Positions 45,420 through 57,391 of a stretch of DNA of 64,000 nucleotides are shown here, piece by piece. How positions within the stretch are numbered: the stretch's first letter is position 1; each line of letters opens with the position of its first letter. Origin of the DNA: Haemaphysalis longicornis (taxonomy: Eukaryota; Arthropoda; Arachnida; Ixodida; Ixodidae); contig CM023456.1 in NCBI GenBank assembly GCA_013339765.2, positions 88,672,797 to 88,736,796 on the forward strand. The letters run 5' to 3'. A program made the translations under genes and the position numbers. The notes under the pieces were generated by a model that saw nothing but the letters and a program-made list of their open reading frames with translations, did no database searches and was not told where the DNA came from.

Positions 45420-48400
45420 TCGATTTAAAACTGACTCATTCGTTCTTTGCACCAAATCTACAAGCATTGGCTCAAACCGAAACAAGAAAAACAGGCCAAG
45501 AGTTATCACACTCACTTCCGCGGCCTCCGAATTTTATAAAAATGCCATATTTAAGTGTCATAAAACACAGCTTAAGAAAGTGGCAAGTTCGAAAGTTGAA
45601 GTTATGTTGCGCCAACCGACTTTCGTAAGAACTACTGGCTAGTAGCTGCTGAAGCTCAGGCATGGCGAGGTAGAAAAAGTGTACTATGTGTATATTCAAC
45701 ATTGGTGGCATAACCTACGGCTAGGCTTGTATATGTGTGTACGTGTACCAAGTTATGTGTATTTTAAGGCGCTTTCTCCGAACCCAGAGAGAAGAAAAAA
45801 TGAGGGCAAGAAGCGGATCATTATGAAGAGGAGTGTTGGGGTATAACAAAACCGGAACCCGTTTACAAGCTTTTTCTGGTGCAATTAGAGAAGCGCGCTG
45901 GTTAGCAAATTGGGCAAAGCGCCTAGCGATGAATACAAAAACACAGAAAGTAAGGCTGGCCTTCAGGGCTATAAAAAGTGACAGTGAAAGAAAAAGTAAA
46001 GTGCTACTTTCAGTTCAGTTCCCAGTAGTTTTGAAGCAAAGCCATTTGTGGTAAACCCACTCCAAGAGCCATTGCTAAATACCGCGCGAGTTAAAAAGCA
46101 GAAAAAATGGCCTAATGGCTGGCCATAAGGTTGCATCCTAAATGAGGCTGTTCTTTCCAGCTGCAGTTGAAACGAGGCTTTTCGCACGCCGCCCATGGCG
46201 ACACTTTGATATATGCGTGCATTTCCGTGCCCCTGAGGGCTCCTTGTTGAGTTTATCGCGTGTCTGCTGCTTTATTAGGAGGGAAAATTTTCGTCTTTTG
46301 CCTGTTTCACACTTTTACGCCCCAAAAATAGTCGCTTTGTGCGGGCTTGCGTGACCGGTTCGAGTTCCTCCACTGATCTCTTTCATGTGGTCTTGCGGTG
46401 GACGCAAAGCACGTATACCAATCTTCCGGCGGTGCTATAAGGAGTCGTTCCTTGTGCGATTCCACCCATTAGGGAACACGCTAGTGGTCGCCACCCAAGC
46501 ATCGCTCTTATGCGTGTCCGTTGTTTTTTTCGTCGGCTTTGTTCCTAGCCTTGCTTTGGTGGAGCATTGGTAACCACGAATGTGGCAGTCGACCAAGATT
46601 TCCTTGCTTTATTTCCCAAATGCTCATTGTTCCTATATATTTTATATTTATTTTTCCTTGTTTCTGTTCAGATTCACGGTTTACATTTAATTGTGCTTTC
46701 ATTCAAGCCCTGTGATAGGCCCTACAGAACCTATTTCCTCTGAATTGAATCATACACTGCTATTGACAGTAAACTATCTTTCTCTTCATACACAATACAA
46801 TTGATACGCATTTCTCTGTACGCAAACATAAAAGTGTATACGGCCGTTTCGTTATTTTTCCCTTAATGTGACCTCTATTACCGAGACAGCCTGTCAAGCT
46901 AGCTTTGTTTTATTATTTTGGCACCCCGCCCCCATTTTTTTGTTTTTTTTCCGGCTGCAATGTACGGTGGCGGTGTCACGCAAACTCTATCGTTTTGTAT
47001 GTGTGTTGGAAGCAAGATTGCTACAGCTGCCTGCAACTACATGTTTCGGTATAATTGCCCATTTCTGTCATGTATTGAACGGGCTGGTGGGCCTGTCAAG
47101 CTGCTTTTCCAGGGTATTTTCCTCAGCCATTTTCATGTAATCAATGTATAAACGGGCAAATAAACTTTATCGTTACCTTTATCTTTATGTTATTCTTCTT
47201 GGTTTACGATAAGCGAAGGCCATGGGCTCTGCGCAACAGCAATCAGACGAATTGGTGTACTTCCGCAATAGATGTCACTACCCAATAGGACACATTGAAG
47301 ATATCACAGCCTAGCAGAAACTAGTGCACATTTGCAGAAACGCGCTTTCCTTTTAATAGACAGCCAAACGTAATTTCAATAAGTATTCCTGTCGCGTCCA
47401 CACCAAACATTTTTATTAGGTGCCGTTAAGGCAACCATAAAGCAAATACAATAAAGTATATTTGGTAGATATTTCAAGCTACTCTTAATAAGTATGAGGC
47501 ACCGTAATTTTTTGCAATTGGTTTCCCATCTAAACAACCTCTATCGCTGCAATGAGGAATGCGGCTGGCATATCTTCAGAACGCCGCACGCAGCATCTGC
47601 AGAGGCACTTTTTTAAAGTTTAAAATAATTTAAAAAACCCTACCGAACCGTGCACAATGCATGGCCTCCTTGATCAGCTGGCCGGCGCGCTGTTGTTCCG
47701 GCCTTCCCATTCCACTGGAGCGGGCGTAATTCCGAAGGGGCCGTACCGCCGTTTTCCACCGCATCGCGGCGCGCAGAGCCGATGGATGAAAGCAACAACC
47801 ATCCGTGCTGTGGTGCTCCTTGCAATGCCTTTTGAAGGCTTTTGCGCTTATGACAAAAATTAAACGGCCATTTATAGCACTTCGTGATGGATTTGTGCCA
47901 GCTACGTTGGCAACTAGACGGGGTTATTTCACATTCACTGTCGGGCACTACGCTTTCCACAGAAGCGACTATGACCTTCCGATAATACCGCCGTTTGAAA
48001 ATTTCCCGCGGTTAAATGGTGTTGAACTCACAAATAAGTGTTGTTAGTTCCTATGCGGGCGTACTATTTTATTGCACTTGTGTACGGATGAGGGTATTAG
48101 GTTCAGAGTAGGCGGCGATCTCCTCTTCCCCACTATGGCAAGACGCACGCTTTTCAGGCCTTCGAATCAGTGTATGTTGGAGGTGACACCTGTAATATTG
48201 TTAGAAGAATGAAAAACGTCGGAAGCGAAATATGTCGAATGATTCCTGAACGACTTATGTCTCTGTGACACAGCGCGTGATGCCGTTACGTTTTCGATTG
48301 AAACTGCAACAAATAAATAGAAGTTTAACTTTGATTTACTTTTACTTTGTTCTCAAAGGTATTTCAGTGTCCACTGGAAAGCGCAATATCCACTGTAGTT

Positions 48401-48700
48401 GCTATGAATACCCAACATACTCGAATTTTCCATTACGGATTTCAGGGTACAGCTGTGTATTGAGAAGTGGCTGTTAGATTTCATGTTTGGTTGAACATTA
48501 GCCCTTTCTCTTCGCGCTTAAGAATGACCTAGCATGTATTTGGGGGGTGGATGTTTCCCATATTCAACAGTGTTCTAAGTTAATGTCTGATGTTCCCACC
48601 GAACACCTTAGCCGACATGGATTTTCCGATAACTGTGTTGGTTTTTCGTACACAGGGTTTGTGAATGGAGACCTGGTTGTACCAAGGTGATAGATAGTGT
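45420..48700. other. Unassigned DNA
   Basis: No supported gene. GGTTCGAGTTCC at about 46349 resembles a pol III B box but has no A box. A G/C-rich patch at 47660-47860 has open minus frames without recognisable domains. Confidence 0.4.
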
Positions 48701-48708
48701 TCCTAGGC

Positions 48709-50092
48709 CTAAGATGAAGATTTGTTCTTAGCGTTTTTCGAAGAGGGCAGTGTGGTAGTCGTGGTCACAAGGGGGATGGTATGCGACTTCTTGTGCCTCT
48801 GGCATAGTGCGTCTTTCGCTTCCAGGCCATTGGATCCGGCTGTCCAGGTGACGTTGTCAACTTTCTGCATTTTGTATGGGAATATCTTACCAAAGCGCAT
48901 GGTTTCTGCCTCCAGAAAACGGTAGAGTGTCATTTGTGCGTTTGTAATAATTGTATGCTTCTATTTTTTTACTTCTTCTATTCGGATTGCCGAAAGGACG
49001 GCTCCAACTTCCACTTCTTTTTTGCTGTATTTTGGAGGGTCACGAATTCCGAAAGACTGCCAGAGTAGTCAAGTACGACAACTGTGGCCTCGTGCTTTCG
49101 CACATCCCGGAGTCGGTGTGTAGTGTGGTCTCATGATATTGCAAATTTCCTCCAATGATCTTGAGCATGTCAAACCGCACCTTGTTGAGTAGGATTGAAT
49201 ACATATATTTGGTGGAGAAAGGACAATGTTTTATGTGGGGTCGCTGGATTGGTGCCACGCCTACCATGGCACGTAGTGGTCTTGTTTCGAAGGGGTGCGG
49301 GTGCCTGTGCCTGTTTCTTTTCGAAGGCGGTATGATGGCCGCTCCAGATGTTGTTTTTACATCCGCTTTATTGGTGCTAGGGTGGTGGTATCTCAGATTT
49401 TTTGAAATGCGTTAGGAAGACACACGTTGAGGACCTATACATTGTCATTATCTCCAACATACTCTTTAGGACGACGGCAGTGTGAGGGCCTCTTCCAGTG
49501 ACCTTCACCTGCTGTAGTCGTGCGCGTCCCGAGTTCATTCTTTGCTCCGAGTATTGTTAATTTAATCTCTCCGTTGAGTAAATGGCCGTCCCCTTCTTTC
49601 ATAGCCGTCTATGCATGTTCATTCTGCTACGCTGATGGCCCACCCTTTCTTAGTTCGCCTCACGCTCAAAATTGCGAGGTTGAGAATTGTCTTATATGCT
49701 GTCCTAATGACGGCGTTTCTTTGACGTTCTTTCTTTGGTGCGGGTAGATTTGCGGTACAGTAGGCTATTCAATATTCGTGTCATAATCAGTGTTGCATGA
49801 GCCTTACGGTTTCTTTTTCTCATTGTGTTGCTCTTTCCTTGGTTGGATGTTTTTCTTATGGTCAATAATTGATTAAAGATTTTCTGTTTTTGGTGACTGT
49901 GAGTTGGGAACTACCCGCTTGTCTAGAACCCTGCCGAGCATTCTTACGTGGCAGTTCTCTAAAGGGATATTCGTGCTTTTGCTTAGGGTGATTTTTAACT
50001 TGGTCGCGGGGCGCCATCGGTCGTTTACCAAACCGTGCTTGCAGGGAGACAAAACCGTCGGAATATTGAAAAGTATTTTGAAAACTTTGTGA
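48709..50092 (-). pseudogene. Decayed coding remnant, probably transposon-derived
   Basis: On the minus strand several frame segments follow each other in a plausible order. HKVFKILFNIP occurs near 50090. EGDGHLLNGEIKLTILGAKN lies near 49590. Next come MVGVAPIQRPHIKHCPFSTK and VRFDMLKIIGGNLQYHETTL (49267-49160), then MCESTRPQLSYLTTLAVFRN (to 49040). Last are AETMRFGKIFPYKMQKVDNV and TWTAGSNGLEAKDALCQRHK (48910-48790). The segments change frame between blocks, as in an old coding sequence with indels. The blocks look protein-like, but I recognise no domain with confidence. A LINE gag-like ORF1 is my first guess; a host pseudogene is the alternative. Confidence 0.35.
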
Positions 50093-50247
50093 TTAGACGC
50101 TTATATCAGGCTTTATTTTAGCTGTTTCGGCATATAATCGATGCCTGCATTGATTTCTGAGCGACCGGCGTTAATCATTTGTCCCCTGTTTTAGTTAGAT
50201 CACGCACAATTCATTCCGGCATAAGTCTTGGTGGAAAACACAGCACT

Positions 50248-50320
50248 GTGGCTCAGTGGGTAGGACATTACGCTGCTGAGTCCAGTGACTGAGCCAGCAG
50301 TTCTCATAAATATAGGGTGT
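50248..50320 (+). pseudogene. tRNA-like / SINE head remnant
   Basis: GTGGCTCAGTGGGTAGGACA is a good pol III A box (TGGCTCAGTGG-TA). The D-arm-like part continues to GCTGCTGAGTCCAGTGACTG. No B box follows, so it is a truncated tRNA-derived SINE or tRNA pseudogene. Confidence 0.45.
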
Positions 50321-50329
50321 AATGATATC

Positions 50330-51690
50330 TTTGTTATCTGCCCTCGGGAAAAATTGACCAATTTAAACACGGTTAAGAATATTAGGCCCGGGTTAAGAAA
50401 TCAAGGTCATTTAATTCAGCTTCATTTACCTTCTACCTCCTACTTTTTATTCAGTTTATTTCTTGCAATCGTAATTCATTTACAACTCAGTCTAAATTTC
50501 TTGCCAAAGTACTTACCTTAAAATTGCCAAGGATCCTGTGAATTCTCTACTAACACGTAAAAGTCCTACGCCGCTTTTTATTCGCGATTATTTCCTTCGA
50601 CATGTAATGTACTTTTGTACTATTGGAAGCATTGAATCCGTTTACTTCTCAAATAGGAGTTTCGTGCACGAGCAGGGTGTTACGCTGTTGGCGCTGGAGG
50701 TACTAGGAAAAGAATGCTTGCAGATCAAAACTCTTCGCAGTTATTCTAGAGATAATTACCGACACAGGTGAAGAAAATGATCGCAAAGCCTTGCAACTAC
50801 TTCAATAGCTTCAAAACCTGCGAGGGGCTCTTCATTGGCTGAAACGCTGTTGCTCATATTACTCTTTCGGTCAAGCCATTGCTGTTGCTTAACATTGTCG
50901 TGTTTAGTATAGGGAAACGCCCTAAAAATGAATGTTTATATTTCAGGGTGTTGGCATTTCAGAACGTTTGTTGCACTTCAGTTTTTCATTCGTGAGAAAT
51001 GTCTTTGAGAAACCGAGACTGTAGTTGCGGTTGCGCACTCGCATTTAGACATTCGGAATTTGACATGGGCAGTCACTGAAAGTTCTTCAACCGTCCAAAA
51101 AAGTAGCTATGTTCTAGCTATCTTGATTCTGAGGCCAGAATTTGAGGCGAGGTTTTTAACGTTTTTCTTCATTTGCAGTGATTTAAAGTTGGTTCGCTGT
51201 CGATCACAGTTGAAACCCATTCGTTGAGACAGCATCCGCAGTACCAAGGTTATGTTCTATTAAGCACCAAACCACTTCTTCGTCTGCCAGGCTACCAAGA
51301 TGTGATGCAGCATAGGAAAGTTTTATAACGCGCCCGTGACAGGTCACTGAAATCAAGAAAGCCAAAACAGATTACACCAGAGTATTTTGTAACGGGCACC
51401 ATGTAGTAAACAATCTTAGCCGAGACCTTCGTTTTTCCTGTGAAGACAATACAACGGTGAACCTATAGCGGTAGCAGATTTTGAATTTCTATTCTCGGCG
51501 GTCAATAGTTCTGGTATTTGTGTAGTCACCCCCCTACTTGGGGGGGATGCGATGCCGTTACACCGGTAGAGTGTTATACGTAATATTGATTTGAAGCGCT
51601 ACACGCCAAAGCCTACTTATGTCTTCGGGTTGTCTCGAAAAAGATGTTTTGAAAAATAAATAGCGATAAACATCTAAAACTCTGTCCCCT
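50330..51690. other. Unassigned spacer, possibly intron
   Basis: No supported gene. If the exon at 51704 is real, this would be its upstream intron; no preceding exon could be identified. Confidence 0.4.
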
Positions 51691-51703
51691 GATTGTTTGA
51701 CAG

Positions 51704-52052
51704 TTGCCTGGAAACAAAGTCCGGTCGTATCGATGTTGTCCATATTACCACCCACGAGTACGACGTGGCTACAATTTACGGGGCGGTGAAGCCACAATCG
51801 ATCGGAAACGACAGCAACTGGAGAGGCGACGAGCACGACGTCACGTCGGTGTCTGTTTGGGCCTTCCGCCTCAGTGAAGCGAGGACGGCATTCTATTTCG
51901 ATTCAACACGCATCGACTTTTACGTCCGCGCCCGTAGCGAAGGAAAGCTTCGGCAGTGGCGGAGTGCAATTCGTTTTTTCGGCACCACCTGGGGAAATGA
52001 AAATAACAACAAACACACAGCAAATGATACTGCCTTTATAACAAACCAGTGA
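51704..52052 (+). CDS. Candidate terminal exon of an unidentified host gene
   Basis: CTCTGTCCCCTGATTGTTTGACAG ends at 51703, a credible acceptor, so the exon would begin at 51704 with one base completing a codon. The frame then reads CLETKSGRIDVVHITTHEYD, VATIYGAVKPQSIG, SVSVWAFRLSEARTAFYFDS and IDFYVRARSEGKLRQW, to a TGA at 52050-52052 (about 115 codons). Third positions in the middle are clearly enriched in C and G (GAC GTC ACG TCG GTG), unlike the surroundings. An AATAAA follows at 52809-52814. There is no ATG start, and alternating hydrophobic residues suggest beta strands. I do not recognise the protein. It might be a secreted beta-rich domain, but that is speculation. Confidence 0.5.
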
Positions 52053-52830
52053 CTTTGGCTAGTGTATGGTGCCTAGTTAGACCACATTTATACGCAACAA
52101 ATGTAGTACAAATTTTTTTCATTCAAAAAACAACCTCGTATTGATGATGGTGGAGACATGTTGTTAAATACCCCGTGTTTTTTAGTGCTTTCACCACATT
52201 TATTGATAAAAAATTCTTTCACGAAATACTCCGTTAAAACATTTTCTTAATTTTTGCGAGCACTTGTTTCACCGTCTTTGCATACACGGGTTACACATGA
52301 GCGTAGAGAAAAGTGGCATGGGCTCGAATTGGCGTGAATGTTTGTTTAGCCGATGCTAAGCAAGAGAATTGCACAATTCAGGCTAGCCGGCACTTTTCAC
52401 TTACGACGGGCTTAGCTGGAAGGAAGGTTGATGAGTACCGCATTTTTTTTCTTACAGTCAGCGTTAGGCAAGCACAATCAAACTCGAAAAAATGTAACAA
52501 CCACTTGGAGTTCAGCCGTTCTGCTACTACAACATCAAACGTAAGAGCGTGCAGGATTCAGGCAGCGGTTTTAGTGAAATGAAACATGGTTATAAATTCA
52601 TCGCCACTATCGAACATATCACGAACACTGAAGTGTGTGACACATTTTTTGCAGGTTCACGTTTGCGACGATGTATTCAGCTATGCAAATGAAAGCGCCG
52701 AAGAAATCACCTACCATACTTCTTGTGCTAGTGTTGGTGATAGGAGCATGTGATTTGATTACCCCGACATTGAATTTTTTTGTTTCTGTTTATCTCTTAT
52801 AGGTTTGGAATAAACTGTGTTTCATATGCA
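52053..52830 (+). other. Possible 3' UTR of the candidate exon
   Basis: A/T-rich DNA between the TGA and the first good AATAAA (52809-52814). An 89-codon frame at 52313-52582 lies inside and is judged chance. The UTR assignment depends on the exon being real. Confidence 0.3.
52809..52814 (+). promoter_or_regulatory. Poly(A) signal
   Basis: AATAAA within GGAATAAACTGTGTTTCAT, followed by a G/T-rich stretch, as expected for a cleavage site. Confidence 0.35.
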
Positions 52831-52849
52831 TGATGTAAGTGAGCTTTGA

Positions 52850-54530
52850 GAGCCTTTTTTCATGGCCTGAATGGCGTTTCACTATTAGAAGCTCCAGGAT
52901 GGTTAGATATACCTCTGAAAATCGCTTTGCATCTGTTTGATCCCTTAACTTCATTGCCGAAACAATATCCCCTTACATTTATGTAACTTGTTTCTAGGAA
53001 CATCTGAGCACACTAAGTTCGACCCCTCTTGCAGTTTCATTCAATTTCTGAGTTTTTAGATTAGGTTTTAAGTTAACTGAGGGAAAGTTTCTAGAGGAGA
53101 ACATTCGTGAGAACTTTCGTTTTGTTCGTGAATTTTTTCTGACTTTGCAAACTTGTATTCCTCTTAAAGGGACCCTGTCCATTTTTTTAAACATGTTTTA
53201 TGAGTCTCAAGTATTTGGACTCAGTTGCCACAATATTTTTCCTGCCTGTTTTGATTGAATCATGCGAACCATTTAGTAGCTTTAATTATAAATCTTTTCA
53301 AATTGTAACAATGCGGCGATTCCGTCTAACATAACATTTCTAGTAAGCATTAGCAGAGCTTTCTATCTAACCTAAGTTTCTATTATGCGTCTTCCTGATT
53401 TCCTTTAGCAACGGGGTATCCTGTTACCACGGCAATTCAGCCCATTGTTCAGCTTCACATTATTGGCAGAAACCACTAGGGGGACTTCGCTCAATAAGTC
53501 GTATATGGGTACGTGATAAAGAATTATTTCTGTCATTAACTATGGTCTACGTGTGGGCATGCGCTCGCGTTGCGTTTTTAGTATCACCATGTTGGTTTGT
53601 TCGGTATGGTTGCTTATGCGCTACAAACGCAGATGTGGCTACCGAATTTTTTTCGACAGTTGTCAAGTTTTAAACAATGTATTTTTACACTCCCTACCAC
53701 AACTGGGCTAGAAGTCTCGCCATGGAACCCTGTTAGTGAATAGTTAAGACCACCGACATATTTTCCGCGTGCGCAGAAAACCACACTCACTGGAATTATG
53801 ACAAAAACATTAAATCTCGGCTTTTCCTTGAACGCGTAAGGTACAGAATCTACCTGGGATGTTTGCAACCTTCCAGTAGGAACTTCTGCTCATCTGCTGT
53901 TGACTATTGTGCTAAACGTCTTGGGCCGCGCCCGTCACCACTTCACGTTGGAGAGCACACCCTGAAGTCCGTTCGGGATTCTTACAATGTACACTGGAGA
54001 GGAATCTGGTGCTAGGTTCAAAGCGGCTCACATCAAGTTCGTTCGTGCAGTCGTGTACCTCCATGATGACACACGCTCGCCTTACTTTTGTCATTGTCTT
54101 GATGTATATCTATTTAGTGGCCCCAAATTGAAACGCATTGGATCGAAAACGCCCAGAGGAGTGTTGTATTATATCGGTAGAATACCACATTATTTTAAAG
54201 CTAAGGAAAAAGAATACGCTTAAGTATTCCTTTTCCTGATATGCTGTAAGACGGTTGCCCCTGTTTATAATAGAGGTCACAACATGTCAATGCATACTGA
54301 AAAGGCTAATACAAAAAAATTATCAAGATTCCAAACATCATGTTGAGGCCAGGCCAGATGCTGTATTCTTCCCACAATCTCCCATGACGACAGGGATTCA
54401 CAGGCGCAGTTTCCTCTTCTGTGTACTCACTTAGAAACTCTCTGACCTGCGACCTCTCTTTTACAACTGTTATTCTATTCACCACAACCGATGCCTCTTT
54501 CCCAAGTTGCGCTATTGGCTGATAAGGGCG
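52850..54530. other. Unassigned spacer
   Basis: Open frames at 53614-53868 (minus), 53912-54094 (minus) and 53987-54223 (plus) lack motifs. No gene is called. Confidence 0.4.
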
Positions 54531-54535
54531 GTAGC

Positions 54536-55979
54536 GCTGTCAGCGCCGGTGGTGGGCCCACTTGATTTGACGCGCGGAAATGTTGTCGAGGCCAGCACTA
54601 GTTACTTTGATATGCTTGATTATCGAAACTACTTCATCAGGGCTTGTTGGGAAGAGAAAAAAGGAGTGCGGGAGGCGTTGGAAGGAATCTATATCGGTCA
54701 GAACGGGATCATTATTATCAAAGGAAAAATGATCGTTAAGGGTGTTAGCGATTTCCAAGGGAGAGCAGTATACTTTTCCAGAGGAGTGATTTCATTATCG
54801 ATACGGCTTGGCAGTCTCTGTTCAGAAAGGAGTGTATTATTTCCACTGTTGTTTAGCATCGCTACCTGCCGAGTTAATCTTAGACTCGTAATACCGGCGC
54901 CTACATTCTTTTAGTAGCTTGTAAGGTGTGACTGTAGGCTTTGTACCTATTTTTAAAGGAATGTTAAAAGGACGCTGTGTTTGTTTTTTTGTACAAGTTG
55001 TCTCTTTTACGCATACATGACAGTAAGCTATCTGTAAGCCAGGGATTGTGGAGAGCTGCGTATTTCTTGTGGCATTTAACTTGCGCAGTAGAAAGGTTTT
55101 GACACTCCTGAATAATAGAAATGAATGCACTATATGCGGCGTCTGCGTCTGTCATTAGCACAGGACGCGACCAGTCAGCATTGCCGACGAGTTCGATAAA
55201 CTTATCTTTGTTTAATAGAGACCTATAAAACGAACGGATATGATTAGGAGCATGACAGTGTAGACGAAGAAAGATTGGGTAATGATCAGTTATGTCGGTT
55301 TTGAGGATTCCACAATCTTGGGGCCGGATTGAGTTAGATAATACATGGTCAATGAGTGTTCTTGTGCTGCCTGATGAAAACCTCGTAGGAGAAGAAATTA
55401 AGGATTCAAAACCATAACCAAGAAAGCAGTTAGGGTATTCTATAGTGGCAGGGCTGTCATTCTCTAAAAGGTTGATGTTGATGTCACCCATTATGACCAC
55501 CTTTTTATTTTCGAGCGATACTGTTGCTAGTAGTTCATTAGTTTTATGCAGAATTCCGATACTGATGATGATGGCGACCGATAGACGCAGCCCAGGATGG
55601 TTTTATTGCCCCGAGGTGAGGTGAATTGCTCATCAATTGCGATCCAGACAGATTCGCAATTTGCAATTGAAATATTTAGATCCGTTCTTCGCGTGTATTT
55701 AATGGGTGAAGATACGAAAATTGCGGCACCGCCATGATTGTTTCCGTCCCGGTTACAGTACTCAGATGCATAAGTCGGAATGCCGAACAAGTTTTTATCA
55801 TCATTTGATAGCCAGGTCTCAGAGATGGAGATAAATGAAAAGCTATGGTTTATCCTTGATAAGAGTGACAGTATGTCCTGTTGATGTTTTCAGAGGCTGC
55901 GCGCATTGAAATGTATGGCTGATGAAGATGAATCTTTGAAGTATTGATTTAAGTGATCGGCTGACAGGTAGGCAGTCAT
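54536..55979 (-). pseudogene. LINE ORF2 5' part: APE endonuclease and start of RT
   Basis: ORF2 would start at the ATG at 55979, 42 bases after ORF1 ends. It reads MTAYLSADHLNQYFKDS, then HFNARSL followed by a TGA (about 55893). It continues in frame with FISISETWLSNDDK (the catalytic Glu region) and GGAAIFVSS. A frameshift near 55535 leads to VVIMGDININLLE, STRTLIDHVLSN and ILKTDITDHYPIFLRLH, which carry the GD.N, (I)DH and SDH-like motifs of APE endonucleases. A further frameshift near 54965 leads to LLKECRRRYYESKINSAGSD. The RT domain begins with SIIKHIKVTSAGLDNISARQ and then breaks off at about 54536. YADD and everything downstream are missing. The set is typical of CR1/L2-type LINEs. Confidence 0.85.
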
Positions 55980-56021
55980 TTTGGGGGTAAACCCAAAGCG
56001 GCATCACAGGGCATGCCCTGT

Positions 56022-56774
56022 TTATCCAAATACGGCTAGGTCTCGGTCTCTAGCAATGCGGAACACCCTGCCGTCTTCAGTCTGTCTAGCCTTGATGTGG
56101 CAGTTGCTGGCCCAAAGGAATTGCCATTCTTTCTCCTTTTTCAGAGCGAGAGCGTTGGCAAACAGTCTTTTGTTATCCGGCGTCAAGTGTTCATTTGCAA
56201 AAACCGGGTAGACCTGTGCTCCAGCGAATCCAAGATCCTTTGTATTCAGCTTAGCCTTTCGCGCCTTTGCAATGAAATCTTGTTTCTTTGCCCGAGAGCA
56301 GAAGCGGATGATGATGTTTTGGTTTTGCGGGGACTTTGTAGGAACGCGGTGAGCTACGTTAATGTCGCTGTCAGCAACTGAGCAGCCGATTGTAGATCCG
56401 ACTTTCTTGACGATCTCGTCGCACTGCTCACCCTGTGTGCAAGGAATCCCCCTTAGCTCAACGTTATTCAGGCGAGAATACTGCTCAAGCTCGGAGACGC
56501 GTTTGCTCAAGCCCTCGTCTCTTGCCTGCAGCGCCTTGTTAGCCTCAACAAGACGGGCGTTTTCGGCCTTTGTTTGCTCAATGATCCCATTGAGCATTTC
56601 GACGCTCGAGACCTCCTCAGCCAATTCACCCTGTACAGCTCCTTCTGCCGGTTCCGAGGACGGCATCTTTGATTTCAATTTCTCGAACAGTATTTCGACA
56701 AGGTCATCTATATTAGGCGCTGATGCAGCCTCAAGCTATTCAATGCGTTTAGCGGGTTCCGCGTTACTAGGCAT
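56022..56774 (-). pseudogene. LINE ORF1: coiled coil plus FP-type domain
   Basis: The frame starts at the ATG at 56774 (MPSNAEPAKRIE), hits an in-frame TAG at 56736-56738, and is then open for 237 codons to its stop at 56022. An intact internal ATG lies at 56678. A Leu/Glu-rich segment (SVEMLNGIIEQTKAENARLV, SKRVSELEQYSRLNN) predicts a coiled coil. It is followed by VELRGIPCTQGE, VADSDINVAHRVP, IIIRFCSRAKKQDF and a C-terminal AQVYPVFANEHLTPDNKRLF. These match the layout of FP/Baculo_FP-like and transposase-22-like ORF1 proteins of LINEs, which bind RNA and assist target-primed reverse transcription. It is the best-preserved frame of the element. Confidence 0.85.
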
Positions 56775-57391
56775 CCTGTAGGGTAGCTCTAAGCAATAAC
56801 AGTGCACTATAACACTTCAAGAACCAGCAGCAGCAGTTGCGAAGAAGGCCTAAGATGCAAGAAAGTTTTGTTACACTAACCTGCAAAAGCGACAGTGAAG
56901 CTTAGAAGCGTGGCCCCTCCGCCGCAACTGCTACTGCCGAGTGATGCGGGAACGCTACAGCCGTGGCTTTATCCTCCTAGTAGCAGCCGATTGCCTTCCC
57001 GACTCGAGACGCGCAGATGTCTGCGCAGTGGGGGCACGCAGGTTACCCGCGCAGTCTGGCCGTCTGTCGATGACTTAGGTGGTTCAGGCCACCGGGCAAG
57101 GGGGTAGCGGCACGTGGAGGGCTCTCCAGTGATGCGACGAAGATTTACTTCAGTCGTGAGCACAGGCGATCAGGTTCCTGCAAAAGCGACAGTGAAGCTT
57201 AGAAGCGTGGCCCCTCCGCCGCAACTGCTGCTGCCGAGACACTTGTACACTTTTCTGACAGTTGCTCCTGGTGCCTCCTCATAAAGGGCCCAAAATGCCG
57301 CGTAATCTTCACAGCCCTTCGGATGATCTGATTGTGCCGCCGTCATTTGGTCTATTCTTTCTCTCTCTCTCTGCCGTCTTTTTTGGCTCAC
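56775..57391 (-). mobile_element. LINE 5' UTR with partial tandem promoter units
   Basis: GCAAAAGCGACAGTGAAGCT and the following GCGTGGCCCCTCCGCCGCAA occur at about 56883-56938 and again at about 57180-57236, about 297 bases apart. They lie upstream of ORF1 in the minus orientation. Tandem 5' monomers are known as promoter units in some LINEs, and that is my inference here. A minus frame at 57391-57170 crosses the second unit and contains CEDYAAFWALYEEAPGATVR, but it has no recognised role. Confidence 0.6.

Noticed and set aside
46345..46400. GGTTCGAGTTCC as a tRNA T-arm
   Set aside because: No A box, acceptor stem or SINE body is found around it.
53987..54223. 78-codon plus frame with coding-like start
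   Set aside because: It overlaps a 60-codon minus frame, has no recognised domain, and its second half is A/T-rich.
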